A stretch of DNA of 53,894 nucleotides from Lentisphaeria bacterium (GTDB lineage: Bacteria; Verrucomicrobiota; Lentisphaeria; Victivallales; Victivallaceae). The notes below the pieces were generated by a model. The model was not told where the DNA came from and made no database searches. It saw only the letters and a program-made list of their open reading frames with translations. Positions 1 through 9,791 of this stretch are shown one piece after another; the first letter of the stretch is position 1, and every line of letters begins with the position of its first letter. The translations under genes were made by a program, and so were the position numbers. The stretch covers positions 1 through 53,894 of the forward strand of contig JAFTUS010000043.1 of the NCBI GenBank assembly GCA_017466125.1, in the 5' to 3' direction.

Positions 1-2
1 AC

Positions 3-3000
3 CCAGCCCGTATTGTTTGCGATCCCTCTGTTGCCAAATCCGGCAACAACTGTCTTGCTGTATGGCACGATGGGTTTGCCACCCGGAGAATTCAGGTAAA
101 AGCCGGAGTTCCGGTAACGGTTACTTTTGATTACAAAAATGCCGGTGAACTCCCTCCAGCAAACCAAATCAACGACTTCTATCCGCTTTCACTTGAAAAA
201 GCCGCCAATATGGGATTTACAGATGAAATCCCCGGAGACGGTAAAGGCGGCTGGACCGATCAGGGGCCGGCAAATGATTTACGGGCTCTCCCCCCCGGCG
301 TATACCGTTTTCAAAATTGTCCAATCCGTATCATTGCTCCGGCATCAAACAATGGGAAAAGTTGCGTTGTCTTGAAATCAGTTCATTCTCCTTGGGGAAA
401 AGAGAGTGCTGCTTTTGAACTTAACGGAAAATACTGCAACCGTCTTTATCTGCTCACCGGGCTGGCATGGGGAGGTGTAAAAGGCGGCAAGGCTGCGGAA
501 GTAACTGTTCATTTTCAGAATGGCACCAGTAAAGTTTATCCGCTCATTGTCGGCAAACATGTCGGGGATTGGTGGAATCCGCCTAAAACCCTGCCTCAAG
601 CAGAATTGGTGTGGCAAGGTACAGCCCACGCCAATACCGTCGGTCTATACCTCACATCTTTGAAACTTCCGGTTCAACAGGTACGCTCCGTTACCATCAG
701 TACCGTACCGGACAACAGGTATGTGCTTTCACTGGTTGGTGCAACAGCGGCAATGATCCGCTCCGAAGACACCGGAAACATCAAGACTGAAATCAATGTC
801 CGATTGCCCAAAGCCTCACGGCTTATCGCATTGCCGCTGGATACTCTGCTCTTGGATCTGCGCAAACGCAATATTGATCCCGGAGAGTTTTTCAGCGGAA
901 AAAATCTCGCCCGGATCCGGGCATTTGATGAAAAAGGAGGAAAATTGAAACTTGCCGTGGCAAAATTCGACCGGCAACTCGCACCGGTATTATTGCTATC
1001 CTCCTTTCGGGAAATTCAATCGCTTCAATTAAAATCCGGAGCAGAAAACGCCACGTCGATCTGTACGCCCCGGGAAGCCCTCAAGCGTATTGCAGGAAAT
1101 ATCCGGCTCGCAGTCAACGATACCCCATGGGCAAACGGAATTATGTTGAATGCTGCCGATTTCAAATTAAAAAATGCAGAACTCACCGAAGATGAAGATT
1201 CTTTCTATCAGCAAATGTTGAAATGCGATCCGAACGGAGCAGAACTTCATTATGATTTTGAACTTGCCAAACCGGAAACGCTGAAACTCTTCTCTTATGT
1301 ACGTCAAAAATCCCCCCCCACCTCCCAGACAAACAGTGTCGCAGTCTTTATTGATGATCTGCCCAAAATCAATGTCGGCGGAGTCTATTACAAAAGTCTT
1401 GCCTGCTACTGGGGCGGCGGAGCCAAAGTGAAACTTAATGCGGGAAAACACAAACTCCGCATCACAGTTCCCCGTACAAAGCCTGAAAACCGCCATGATT
1501 TCCGATTTGCCAAGTTCTATATGTCCAACAGTTTTCACGCCCCGGAATATCCCGGATTTGCGGCAGAAACAGCCGCTCTGCAAGCCGCCGGATTTACCGT
1601 TTTCGGAGTAAATAAAGCACAGGAAGTAAAAAATATTCCGTCCACAAACCCGTTGCGGCGCATCGTCAATGAAGAACGTTCCTACCCGGATCTCACGGAC
1701 ATCGTAACGAACCGGATAGATGAGCGCGGATCACTGCATACAGCAGGGCGTACCATGCGTTTTGCCGACGGCACAGAGTTGGATCATATCTGGGGACGCA
1801 ATATCGACATACTCGACTTTTACCGTTTCTGGAAAGAAGAACGCCTCGGCGCCCCCGGCGCAATAGATGAATTTATAAAGCGTTATAAATCCATGGGTAT
1901 ATCCACATTACGGCTCTTTTTCTCCTCCATGCCGCGGGCAGAGTGGACAAACCAGAATAATATCCAACGTTTTCTCATCAACGGAAAAAAACTTGAATTT
2001 CATCCCGATTTCCTGAAATCTTATCAACTGCTCATTGCCGCCGCCTACCGGCACGGGATCTACCTGAAAATTACATTCGGTGCTTATCCGTGGAGTCTGC
2101 GGGAAATCACCCCGCTGGCGCAGGCAATGTTCTATGACCGCCGCCTGATCGATCTTCAAAAAAAGCGTATGGATATGTTGCTCAACACCCCCAATCCATA
2201 CCGGAATAACATCAAACCCGCCGATGACCCGACCATTGCGATCCTTGAAATCGAAAATGAAGTCAACTTCAGAGGAGCCGGTCTCGGCGGCCGTGTGCCT
2301 TGGCATACGATTTCCCAGGCAGACAAGAAAGTGCTTTATCCTTTATGGCACAATTATTTGCAGAAAAAATACCAGAATATTGATCAGTTACGCAAACAAT
2401 GGGGACATCTGCCGCTCATCGACAAAACAGTTCCGGAGTCCTTCAGCAATATTGATTTTGCTCCGGTATGGAATGTTTCAGAATGGGGTCAGGACCATTC
2501 TGATTTCAAGGTCAACATGGACGATTTGCGTGTAACCAGTGCCTCTTTCGGCAAAGAGAAACGGAGTAACGGAGCGGTCTCCGATATGTTTGAATTCATG
2601 TACCGGATATACGATGATTATTTGCAGGAAATGTACACTCATATCCGTTCCCGCGGCTTCAAAGGGGTCATCACCACCTGCGGTCCGGATACAGAGAATT
2701 TCTATATCCAGCGTACCGCCGCCAACAAACGGGTCGATGCAGTTTCCGGCGGAACCGGGTACTGGAACCGTGACGGATACAGTTTTCTGCGTTCTCTCAA
2801 CTGGCTGGATGCAATGATTTATACCACATACCCCGACAAACCGATAATCACCCGTGAATACGGAGCAAATCTGAAATTTACGGATTGCTGGTGGGGAAAT
2901 CTCATTGCAGCCGCAGTACAGAAATCCATGGGCAAAGCCTATCTGTTTGACTTTGCCGGTTCAATTCCGGCATCAATCGTAAATCCGGACTATTTTTATC

Positions 3001-4076
3001 CGGATGATGCACATGAAAATTATACCGTCAATCTCATACATGATGCACATTTTTACAGTCATTTTTCCAATCTCGCCGCAGCGATCGCTGTAACATCTGA
3101 TGAACTGCAAAAATCCAATTTCCGCATGGAAATCGGAGTCCCGTTCGACAACGTCTGCTATTCTGCACCTTTCCGTGGTTACAACAAATTGACATTCAAC
3201 AACTATGCACCGTTTCTTTACCATGATACCACGGTACGGACTTTTGACTCCCGTTATGACGGCAATGCAGATTTGGTTATCAATGAACCCGCCCTGCCCA
3301 CCGGGGATTATTCGTCGGCAAAAAACTTTTTTGCCGTGCGTCCTCACTCTGCCTTTGACCGTTACGGCAAGCCGGAGTCGAAATGGTTCAAAAATAAAAA
3401 GTTTTCTGCCGACGGTTTTATTGATACCAAAGCGGAACTGGATGCGCTTTACGATGCGATCATTAAAGCGGGCGGCAAAATGCCGGTCTCCAGAGAAGAG
3501 TATTGTAAAGTCTGGCGTGATACCAATAAAAAACTGGAAATAGACACCCGCACGGCAACATTTACCGGAAATACCGCCGTGTGGAGTGCTTTTATCGGAA
3601 ACCTCAAATATGCTCCGCAAAAAACGCTCCGTCACTTTACACTTGCCGGTACCGGTGATGCGTGGAGTTTCTTTGGCAAAATTCCGAACGGGGATCTCTT
3701 TTTCGGTATTCTGAATGGTAAAGTAGATTTGAAAGAAACCCGTTCTCTCAATTACATCATGGCGGGAACTTCTGATTTGAAGATATCCTCCGCAAACAAG
3801 CCTTTTGCCTCTATTCTTGCCGGAACTCCGGTAAATACGGCATTCAAAACCAATGAAAAAAATCTGTTGACCGCACGCAAAATTTATGTGACTTTTTTCA
3901 GAACAAAATCATGTCAACTTCCGGCTGAAATCACATTTTACCGTCCGATCCGGAACATCAATGCATGCAACCGTGACGGTAAAATTGTTGCCAAAGTTCC
4001 ATTCAGCAACAATACCTTTGCCAATATCTGGCAGCAAAATCATCTAATTTCTTACTATGAAGTGGAATTTCAATGA
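3..4076 (+). CDS. Large multidomain glycoside hydrolase, clan GH-A-like (5' end outside window)
   Basis: The reading frame is open from the left edge, so the start and any signal peptide lie upstream; 1357 residues are visible. The first ATG inside the window (210) is internal, because the same frame codes sensibly before it. The N-terminal visible part is a beta-sandwich module with the signature GGWTDQG-NDLR and GDWWNPP, also present in the proteins at 28015 and 48534. The central part looks like a (beta/alpha)8 barrel: EIENEVN supplies a probable acid/base Glu (codon 2259) and ITREYG a probable nucleophile Glu (codon 2856), the usual clan GH-A arrangement after strands 4 and 7. Probably a secreted or surface polysaccharide hydrolase. 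The family within GH-A cannot be assigned by eye and the substrate is unknown. A shared terminator follows. Confidence 0.82.
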   Translation, partial: PARIVCDPSVAKSGNNCLAVWHDGFATRRIQVKAGVPVTVTFDYKNAGELPPANQINDFYPLSLEKAANMGFTDEIPGDGKGGWTDQGPANDLRALPPGVYRFQNCPIRIIAPASNNGKSCVVLKSVHSPWGKESAAFELNGKYCNRLYLLTGLAWGGVKGGKAAEVTVHFQNGTSKVYPLIVGKHVGDWWNPPKTLPQAELVWQGTAHANTVGLYLTSLKLPVQQVRSVTISTVPDNRYVLSLVGATAAMIRSEDTGNIKTEINVRLPKASRLIALPLDTLLLDLRKRNIDPGEFFSGKNLARIRAFDEKGGKLKLAVAKFDRQLAPVLLLSSFREIQSLQLKSGAENATSICTPREALKRIAGNIRLAVNDTPWANGIMLNAADFKLKNAELTEDEDSFYQQMLKCDPNGAELHYDFELAKPETLKLFSYVRQKSPPTSQTNSVAVFIDDLPKINVGGVYYKSLACYWGGGAKVKLNAGKHKLRITVPRTKPENRHDFRFAKFYMSNSFHAPEYPGFAAETAALQAAGFTVFGVNKAQEVKNIPSTNPLRRIVNEERSYPDLTDIVTNRIDERGSLHTAGRTMRFADGTELDHIWGRNIDILDFYRFWKEERLGAPGAIDEFIKRYKSMGISTLRLFFSSMPRAEWTNQNNIQRFLINGKKLEFHPDFLKSYQLLIAAAYRHGIYLKITFGAYPWSLREITPLAQAMFYDRRLIDLQKKRMDMLLNTPNPYRNNIKPADDPTIAILEIENEVNFRGAGLGGRVPWHTISQADKKVLYPLWHNYLQKKYQNIDQLRKQWGHLPLIDKTVPESFSNIDFAPVWNVSEWGQDHSDFKVNMDDLRVTSASFGKEKRSNGAVSDMFEFMYRIYDDYLQEMYTHIRSRGFKGVITTCGPDTENFYIQRTAANKRVDAVSGGTGYWNRDGYSFLRSLNWLDAMIYTTYPDKPIITREYGANLKFTDCWWGNLIAAAVQKSMGKAYLFDFAGSIPASIVNPDYFYPDDAHENYTVNLIHDAHFYSHFSNLAAAIAVTSDELQKSNFRMEIGVPFDNVCYSAPFRGYNKLTFNNYAPFLYHDTTVRTFDSRYDGNADLVINEPALPTGDYSSAKNFFAVRPHSAFDRYGKPESKWFKNKKFSADGFIDTKAELDALYDAIIKAGGKMPVSREEYCKVWRDTNKKLEIDTRTATFTGNTAVWSAFIGNLKYAPQKTLRHFTLAGTGDAWSFFGKIPNGDLFFGILNGKVDLKETRSLNYIMAGTSDLKISSANKPFASILAGTPVNTAFKTNEKNLLTARKIYVTFFRTKSCQLPAEITFYRPIRNINACNRDGKIVAKVPFSNNTFANIWQQNHLISYYEVEFQ

Positions 4077-4136
4077 TGCAATGGCCTTGCAATATTTGTT
4101 TGCCAGTGTATATCATGAAAAACTCGAGGTGATTTT

Positions 4137-4235
4137 ATGGCAACAAAAGATATTTCAAAGATCGACAGCAACTTCAAAGCTGCAGTGGTCTTACCCTACC
4201 AATTTTTCGGACTGCCGCAAAAACAACTTAATTGA
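4137..4235 (+). pseudogene. 32-codon ORF, possible 5' remnant of an SGNH-type esterase gene
   Basis: An ATG preceded by GAGGTGA opens a 32-codon frame beginning MATKDISKIDSNFK and ending at TGA just before the terminator. The opening residues resemble, from memory, the N-terminus of SGNH/GDSL hydrolases of this group of bacteria, which continue for several hundred residues. Here the frame stops after LPQKQLN and nothing downstream continues the family. It may be the stump of a deleted gene or a genuine small peptide. The family resemblance is a recollection and could be wrong; the ORF with its ribosome site is seen directly. The rest of 4077-4298 holds only the terminator. Confidence 0.4.
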
Positions 4236-4246
4236 AAATAATTAAA

Positions 4247-4274
4247 CGGGGAAGAACCCTTTGGCTCTTCCCCG
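4247..4274. terminator. Bidirectional hairpin between convergent genes
   Basis: A 12-bp stem (CGGGGAAGAACC against GGCTCTTCCCCG, one mismatch) with a 4-base loop lies between the ends of the hydrolase and the decarboxylase. A run of six T follows on the plus side and an AT-rich stretch on the minus side, so it can serve both genes. Confidence 0.75.
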
Positions 4275-4298
4275 CTTGCTGACTTTTTTCAGGAGGGA

Positions 4299-6587
4299 TC
4301 AATCCTCTTTTACGCACATTACCGTATAAGTGCCGTCAACGACGGAGGCTCCTTCGGTAACGTGTTCAAAGCCGGGAAACTCCCTATCCCATGCTTCAAG
4401 TGCTTTCAAATAAGCGATTTGAGGTGAATTTTCTTTGGCGAAACGCTCTCCGGACATCATCATCGGAATACCGGGCGGATACGGAATGAGCGAATTCGCG
4501 GATATTCTTCCTGCAAGTTTTTCAGCAGGAACATGTTCCACATTGTTACGCACGATCGCCATATACGCATCGCGGGGCAGCATCGCCATTTCAGGCAGGT
4601 TACGGAACGCCGCATCCAACGCTTCGCCCGGACGGTTCCTTACAAGATAATCAAACATCTTATCCCCCAAATCTTTAACGCCGATTTTTCCGTATTTGTC
4701 CGGATACATCTGCGCCAGTTCCGGCAGAACTTCCGTCAAAGGCGAATTGGTATCGTAATGCTCCTTGAAGCGGAGCAGTGCATTGAGCAGTGTACACCAC
4801 TTCCCCTTGGTGATCCCCATGGAAAAAAGAAACATCAACTGAAAATCCGTCGTGCGGGTCGGCACGATCCCTTCCCGATAGATGAAACTTGAGACCAACT
4901 GCGCCGGAACACCCGTTCCCGCCATAGAGCCGTCTTCATTCATCCCCGGAGCAAGGATACTTACTTTGATCGGGTCAAGCATCACCCAATTAGCATCCAA
5001 ACCGCTGAAACCGTGCCACTTCGCCCCCGGTTCAAGCCGCCAGCACCGCTGATCGTGCACCAGCAGTTCCCGCGGAGCATCAGCAAAGTCAAAGACCTTG
5101 CCGTTTTCCGGACAAACCACCTTTTCAGGATTCCACGGCTTGAAGAACCAGCCGCCGTCATCGGTGAATTCACGGTAGAGTTTGGCAAGTGCCTGACGGA
5201 AATCCACCGCTTCTTCGATCACCTCCTGGGTCAGAGAATACCCCGCCTCATCCATCATCTTGACGGAAATATCGTTGGAGGCGCAAATCGCATACAGCGG
5301 AGAAGTCGTTGCGTGCATCATATATGCCTGATTCATCCGGTCAAATTCAATGGCTTTGCGGCCGTCGCGGACATGGATGTAAGACGCCTGACTCAACGCA
5401 TTCAACAGTTTATGGGTCGAATGGGTCGCAAAAACCGTTGCTCCTCCGTGTTCCGCCGGGTCTCCGCGCATGGCAAAATGATCTTTGTACATGGGGTTGA
5501 AACGGGCATAACCGTACCATGCTTCGTCCATGTGGATACGGTCAACGGATTTTTCCAGTTCCTTCTCCACCCTTGCTGAATTGTAACAAAGTCCGTCATA
5601 CGTACAGTTTGTCACGACCGAATAGGGCAGTTTTTCGGGACGGTTGCGCACAAAAGGAAGTTTCGCAACCTTTTCGGCGATCTTCTTCGGCGAAAACTCC
5701 GTATGCAGTACCGGCCCGATGATACCGTAGCAGTTGCGGGTCGGCAGCAGATAGACGGGAACTGCTCCGGAAAGGATCAACCCCTGTTCGATGGATTTGT
5801 GGCAGTTGCGGTCGCAGAGAGCCACGTCTCCCGGCGAAAGACAGCCTTGCATGATCGTCCGGTTTGAACCGGAAGTGCCGACAACGACCGAATAGGAACG
5901 GTGCGCCCCGAAAACTTTGGCGGCATATTTTTCACTCTCCCCGAACGTTCCGGAGTGATCCAGCAGAGAACCGATGCTCACCCGTTCGATACCGGTATCG
6001 GTACGGAAGAGATTTTCACCGTAGAAATCATAGTATTTCTTCCCAGCCGGCGTTTTGGTAAATCCCCTCCCCCCCTGATGACCGGGCGCAGCCCAGGAGT
6101 ACTCATGATTGGACTCGTTGTACTGCCAAATCGCCTTCATCAAAGGCGGCAGCAGCCGGGTGCGGAAACGGGCGATCGCCGCCTCGACCCGTCCTGCAAT
6201 GAACTTTGGGCTGTCCTCAAATATCCAGACAAATTCATCCGCCCGCGCCATGAGATCGGCAGAAAGAGCCTTTGATGTTTCCGCCCTGTCCGCCAGCAGA
6301 AAAAGCGGCACTCCCGGTTGACGCCGCTCGATCAGACATTCGAGAAAGGCGGTGTCGCGGGCAGACTCTTCTTCCAGTGTCATATCCGTTGCAAGCAGAA
6401 TGGCATCAATATCCATATCATTGGTAATGATCGGATTGGCGTTTTCAACGCCCTCCACCGCCTGCGTGCGGATATTCCGTTTATGAAGTTCATGCGCCAC
6501 AGCGGATATGGCATTGTGCAGAGAGAGGGTGCGCCGCTGAAAATGATCGGCGATAAACAGAACTTTTTTTGATGCGATGTCAGACAT
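4299..6587 (-). CDS. PLP-dependent arginine/lysine/ornithine decarboxylase (762 aa)
   Basis: Decarboxylates a basic amino acid to its amine, consuming a cytoplasmic proton. The length and order of parts match the large acid-inducible decarboxylases (AdiA, CadA, SpeF type): an N-terminal response-regulator-like wing domain (about 1-130), the PLP fold-type I core with GTSGSNRT, HMDEAWYGYARF and the cofactor lysine in THSTHK (Lys393), and a C-terminal domain with PYPPGIP. Sequence alone does not decide between arginine, lysine and ornithine; the ArcD/AaxC-like partner transporter favours arginine. The ATG lies 10 bp after the antiporter stop with TAAGGAGG overlapping that stop, so the two are translated from one transcript. 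Likely role: acid resistance or polyamine supply. Confidence 0.93.
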   Translation of the reverse strand: MSDIASKKVLFIADHFQRRTLSLHNAISAVAHELHKRNIRTQAVEGVENANPIITNDMDIDAILLATDMTLEEESARDTAFLECLIERRQPGVPLFLLADRAETSKALSADLMARADEFVWIFEDSPKFIAGRVEAAIARFRTRLLPPLMKAIWQYNESNHEYSWAAPGHQGGRGFTKTPAGKKYYDFYGENLFRTDTGIERVSIGSLLDHSGTFGESEKYAAKVFGAHRSYSVVVGTSGSNRTIMQGCLSPGDVALCDRNCHKSIEQGLILSGAVPVYLLPTRNCYGIIGPVLHTEFSPKKIAEKVAKLPFVRNRPEKLPYSVVTNCTYDGLCYNSARVEKELEKSVDRIHMDEAWYGYARFNPMYKDHFAMRGDPAEHGGATVFATHSTHKLLNALSQASYIHVRDGRKAIEFDRMNQAYMMHATTSPLYAICASNDISVKMMDEAGYSLTQEVIEEAVDFRQALAKLYREFTDDGGWFFKPWNPEKVVCPENGKVFDFADAPRELLVHDQRCWRLEPGAKWHGFSGLDANWVMLDPIKVSILAPGMNEDGSMAGTGVPAQLVSSFIYREGIVPTRTTDFQLMFLFSMGITKGKWCTLLNALLRFKEHYDTNSPLTEVLPELAQMYPDKYGKIGVKDLGDKMFDYLVRNRPGEALDAAFRNLPEMAMLPRDAYMAIVRNNVEHVPAEKLAGRISANSLIPYPPGIPMMMSGERFAKENSPQIAYLKALEAWDREFPGFEHVTEGASVVDGTYTVMCVKED

Positions 6588-6597
6588 GATAACCTCC

Positions 6598-8058
6598 TTA
6601 CAGTTTCACTTTGTGCATGGCAAACAGTATGATCGCGAGGATGGCGACACAGGCAATAAGAAATGCCGCAAAACCCTCCGTTTTAGTAAACATGACCTCC
6701 TGATCGCCTTTGAGTTTCCGGTCATCTTTTCTGGCGCGGATATAGACCGGAATACCCAGTGCCAGAAAGCAGAACGCCATCAGAAGATAGGTCAGTCCGG
6801 CGGCATAGATCATCCAGACCGCATAGACCGTTCCGGCAATACCGCAAAAGAGAGCCATTCCCTTCTTCACCGGAAGATTTGCCGGATACTCCTCTGTATC
6901 ACAGATTTTCCAGAGATAGAGTGTGCAGAAAAGATAGGGCGGCAATATCATTACGCCTGTTACCGAAAGCATCGTATTCCACGCATTGTTCGCCAGACCG
7001 ACCACGATCATGCAAATCTGCATGATGCTGCTGGATACCCACAGAGAAACGTTGGGGGAACCCACCGCGTTTTCAGCGGCAAATACAGCAGGGAAACTGC
7101 CGTCTTTGGCAGCGGCATAAGGAATTTGGGCGATCATGATGGTAAAAGCGAGCCAACTGGTCAAGAGTGCGATGATAACACCGAGGTTCATCAGGACGCC
7201 GCCCCAGTTGCCATGGACCGCATCCTGAAGGATGGGGGCCGTAGAGGGATTGCTCAAGCCCGCCAGTTGATGCTGACTCATTCTGCCGAAGGGGAGGACG
7301 GAAATGAGAACGTAGATCGAAAGACAGCAAAGAAATCCGAGCAGAGTTGCTTTGCCGACATCCTTCGGACTTCTGGCGCGGTTGGAGACCACAACTGCGC
7401 CTTCGATACCGATAAACGCCCAGAGCGTTACCAGCATAGTGGATTTCACCTGTTCAGGGAAACTCCCCAGTTTTGCCGCTCCCGCCGCCGCATGATGCGA
7501 AAAACTGTCCGCAAAAACCGTCCAGCGGAAAACGAACAGCAGCGCAATGATAAAAACTGCCAGCGGGATCAGTTTGAAGATCGTACCGATCACGTTGATC
7601 CCCGCCGCCTGTTTCACGCCGCGCAAAACAGCGAAGTTCATCAGCCAGATGATACAGGAACCGCCGATGATGCTCCAGAGATTGTTTCCGCCGGTAAAAA
7701 CGCCGGGGCAGAAGTAATCCAGCGCATCCATCAGCAGCACCGCATAACCCACGTTGCCGAAGATGTTGCTCAACCAATAGGACCATGCCATCTGAAAACC
7801 GGCAAACTTGCCGAACCCCAGACGGGCATAGGCGTAGATACCGGTCGTGGCATCGGGTCTGGCGTCAGCAAGGATGCGGAACGTATTCGCCAGAAAGAAG
7901 ATACCGATACCGGTGATGATCCACGACACGATCACCGCCGCCGAAGAAGCGGACTGCGCCATATTCTGCGGCAGACTGAAAATGCCTCCTCCGATCATGG
8001 CACTGACGACCAGAGCCGCCAATGCGATGACGCCAAGTTTTGTGTTGTCATTGCTCAT
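6598..8058 (-). CDS. APC-family basic amino acid/amine antiporter (ArcD/AaxC-like)
   Basis: A 486-aa inner-membrane protein with about 12 hydrophobic segments. The N-terminus carries the APC signature SAMIGGGIFSLPQNM, and segment 3 has GIYAYARLGFGKFAGF, both as in arginine:ornithine (ArcD) and arginine:agmatine (AaxC) exchangers. Placed directly before the decarboxylase, it most likely imports the substrate amino acid in exchange for the amine product. It starts with ATG after AAGGAGG, 18 bp downstream of the secretin-like gene, so it belongs to the same operon. The exact substrate pair is inferred. Confidence 0.9.
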   Translation of the reverse strand: MSNDNTKLGVIALAALVVSAMIGGGIFSLPQNMAQSASSAAVIVSWIITGIGIFFLANTFRILADARPDATTGIYAYARLGFGKFAGFQMAWSYWLSNIFGNVGYAVLLMDALDYFCPGVFTGGNNLWSIIGGSCIIWLMNFAVLRGVKQAAGINVIGTIFKLIPLAVFIIALLFVFRWTVFADSFSHHAAAGAAKLGSFPEQVKSTMLVTLWAFIGIEGAVVVSNRARSPKDVGKATLLGFLCCLSIYVLISVLPFGRMSQHQLAGLSNPSTAPILQDAVHGNWGGVLMNLGVIIALLTSWLAFTIMIAQIPYAAAKDGSFPAVFAAENAVGSPNVSLWVSSSIMQICMIVVGLANNAWNTMLSVTGVMILPPYLFCTLYLWKICDTEEYPANLPVKKGMALFCGIAGTVYAVWMIYAAGLTYLLMAFCFLALGIPVYIRARKDDRKLKGDQEVMFTKTEGFAAFLIACVAILAIILFAMHKVKL

Positions 8059-8076
8059 GAGAACCTCCTTTTTATC

Positions 8077-9780
8077 TTATTGTTTATCCGATGGAATTTT
8101 CCGCCCTCTTTCGTACGATTTGGAACGGGCGGGGAATGAGTTTTCCGGCGGAGCATCCCAATCACATTTTGCCAGCACGACCAGACGGGAATTTTTGATC
8201 GATTTTGCCTCCGTCCCGAAGAGATAACCGAGATAAGGTATATCGCAGAGCCACGGGATACCGGTCTTGGAAATGACCTCCTCCTGTTTCTGCAAACCGC
8301 CGATCACGAAACTGTCTTTGCTGCCGTGGGGCAGACTGATATTGAGTTTGATCTCCGACCCCGGTGCGATACGGGGCGTGCCGTCCGACTGAAATCCGAT
8401 CAGACTGGTGTTGTTCAGCGTCATGGTGAAACGGGTCTCTTTCAGATTGACCGATGTATGATGGATGGTCATGGTAAAACCGAAATCCGCACTGCTGACC
8501 TGTGTGATCTGCTGACTGCCTTTACCGATCGGAATATCATTATTCTGGATCAGGGTCTTGGCGATGATATCTGCAAGATACTGAAACGGGCCGACGCCGT
8601 TATTTCCAGCGGGCTGTGAATTTTTGGCAGGCGAACCGGTGTTGATGTAAAAGACTTTGCTCGTTTTTGCCAGCACCGCATCGGTCGTGTCGTTGCGCAG
8701 CAGGAGTTCTCCGGTATGAAGGACTTTCGCCTTGCCGACCGCAGTTAAAAAATCAATATAACGGGTGTTCCATTTGGGGTTGAAATTAAAGTAGCCGGTG
8801 CGCTCCGAACCGAAATCCTGTGCCAGTCCGCCGCTGAACGCCGCCGCCCAGTTGTTGCGGAAACGGCCGCCGCCGGAAAAGAAGTTCACACCGTCATTAT
8901 TTTTCCAATTCTGAAAATCCAGCCCCATTTTATCGTCATTCTCATCGTAAAGTTCATAGACAGTGACCTGCATACGGACTTGCGGAATGGGAACGTCGAA
9001 CTTCGCCAGCATATCGGCAATGTTGTCGCAGGAGTAATTTTCCACATCGAAAATAAGCCAGTTCAATGTGGCGTCGTATGCTACAAGATCCTGTCCCTGC
9101 CACAATTCGGTCACGTCACTGATATTCATACCGAGATTTTGGATCAGCGGCTGAAGGTTGCGCGCCGGTACGAACTTCGGCATGTAAATAAACATCTGAC
9201 TGCCGAAACTCAACGCCCCGTTGGAGGGCTTGTCGAACATCGCAACAATAGAGTCGATCCCCATGCCGCCCTTGTGATCTTTGAAACGGTACTCTTCGGC
9301 ACTGACGATCAGCAGTCCCGTGCCGTCGGTGTACTTCAAACACTCCACCGCAGTATTGCTTCCCAACTGGGCGGCGGGGTTGAACCCCGGCTGCGCCTGC
9401 GTGGGGGCAAGTTCAGGAGCGGAGACGGCGGCGGCAACGGGGTTCGCCGTATTTCCCGGCTGAACTTGCTGCAAAGCGGTATTACCGACCCGTTTGGACT
9501 GAACCATCTGCCGGAGATAATCACGGAATTCGTAAGCATCGACGTTTTTCAGAACGTAAGTTTTGGTGATCACGCGCGGATCATTGTTGTCACGGACAAA
9601 ATGAAGTGTTTTGGTATCGTCCTTTACAGTCACGATCAACTGTGTCTCCACCCGGGTGCTGTCGTATCCGCCCGTATTGCCGTTGTTGCTGTCACGGGGC
9701 GTACCCGGAACAGGCGCGGCGATCACGTCCGCAGAGAGCCAGACCGCCAGCAAAGTTACAGTAAACCAGAAATATTTCAT
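8077..9780 (-). CDS. Secretin-like outer-membrane protein (second of pair)
   Basis: A 567-aa protein with an N-terminal signal peptide (MKYFWFTVTLLAVWLSADVIA). I chose the ATG at 9780 over the one 12 bp upstream because GGAGG sits just before it; the upstream ATG overlaps the preceding stop. The middle region is of N1-domain type (YVLKNVDAYEFRDYLRQMV, then PQVRMQVTVYEL). The C-terminal half is a secretin beta-domain ending with GIPWLCDIPYLGYLFG, the hallmark seen in GspD and PilQ. It is shorter than typical GspD (about 650 aa). Secretins form large gated outer-membrane channels for type II secretion or type IV pili. No inner-membrane T2SS genes adjoin it; its company is an amino-acid antiporter and decarboxylase. 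Confidence 0.85.
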   Translation of the reverse strand: MKYFWFTVTLLAVWLSADVIAAPVPGTPRDSNNGNTGGYDSTRVETQLIVTVKDDTKTLHFVRDNNDPRVITKTYVLKNVDAYEFRDYLRQMVQSKRVGNTALQQVQPGNTANPVAAAVSAPELAPTQAQPGFNPAAQLGSNTAVECLKYTDGTGLLIVSAEEYRFKDHKGGMGIDSIVAMFDKPSNGALSFGSQMFIYMPKFVPARNLQPLIQNLGMNISDVTELWQGQDLVAYDATLNWLIFDVENYSCDNIADMLAKFDVPIPQVRMQVTVYELYDENDDKMGLDFQNWKNNDGVNFFSGGGRFRNNWAAAFSGGLAQDFGSERTGYFNFNPKWNTRYIDFLTAVGKAKVLHTGELLLRNDTTDAVLAKTSKVFYINTGSPAKNSQPAGNNGVGPFQYLADIIAKTLIQNNDIPIGKGSQQITQVSSADFGFTMTIHHTSVNLKETRFTMTLNNTSLIGFQSDGTPRIAPGSEIKLNISLPHGSKDSFVIGGLQKQEEVISKTGIPWLCDIPYLGYLFGTEAKSIKNSRLVVLAKCDWDAPPENSFPARSKSYERGRKIPSDKQ

Positions 9781-9791
9781 AACATCCTCCA

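Noticed and set aside
6577..8139. 520-codon plus-strand ORF opposite the antiporter
   Set aside because: Composition is that of a reverse frame of a membrane protein (His/Arg/Asp-rich, no motif), with no family match and a clear real gene on the other strand.
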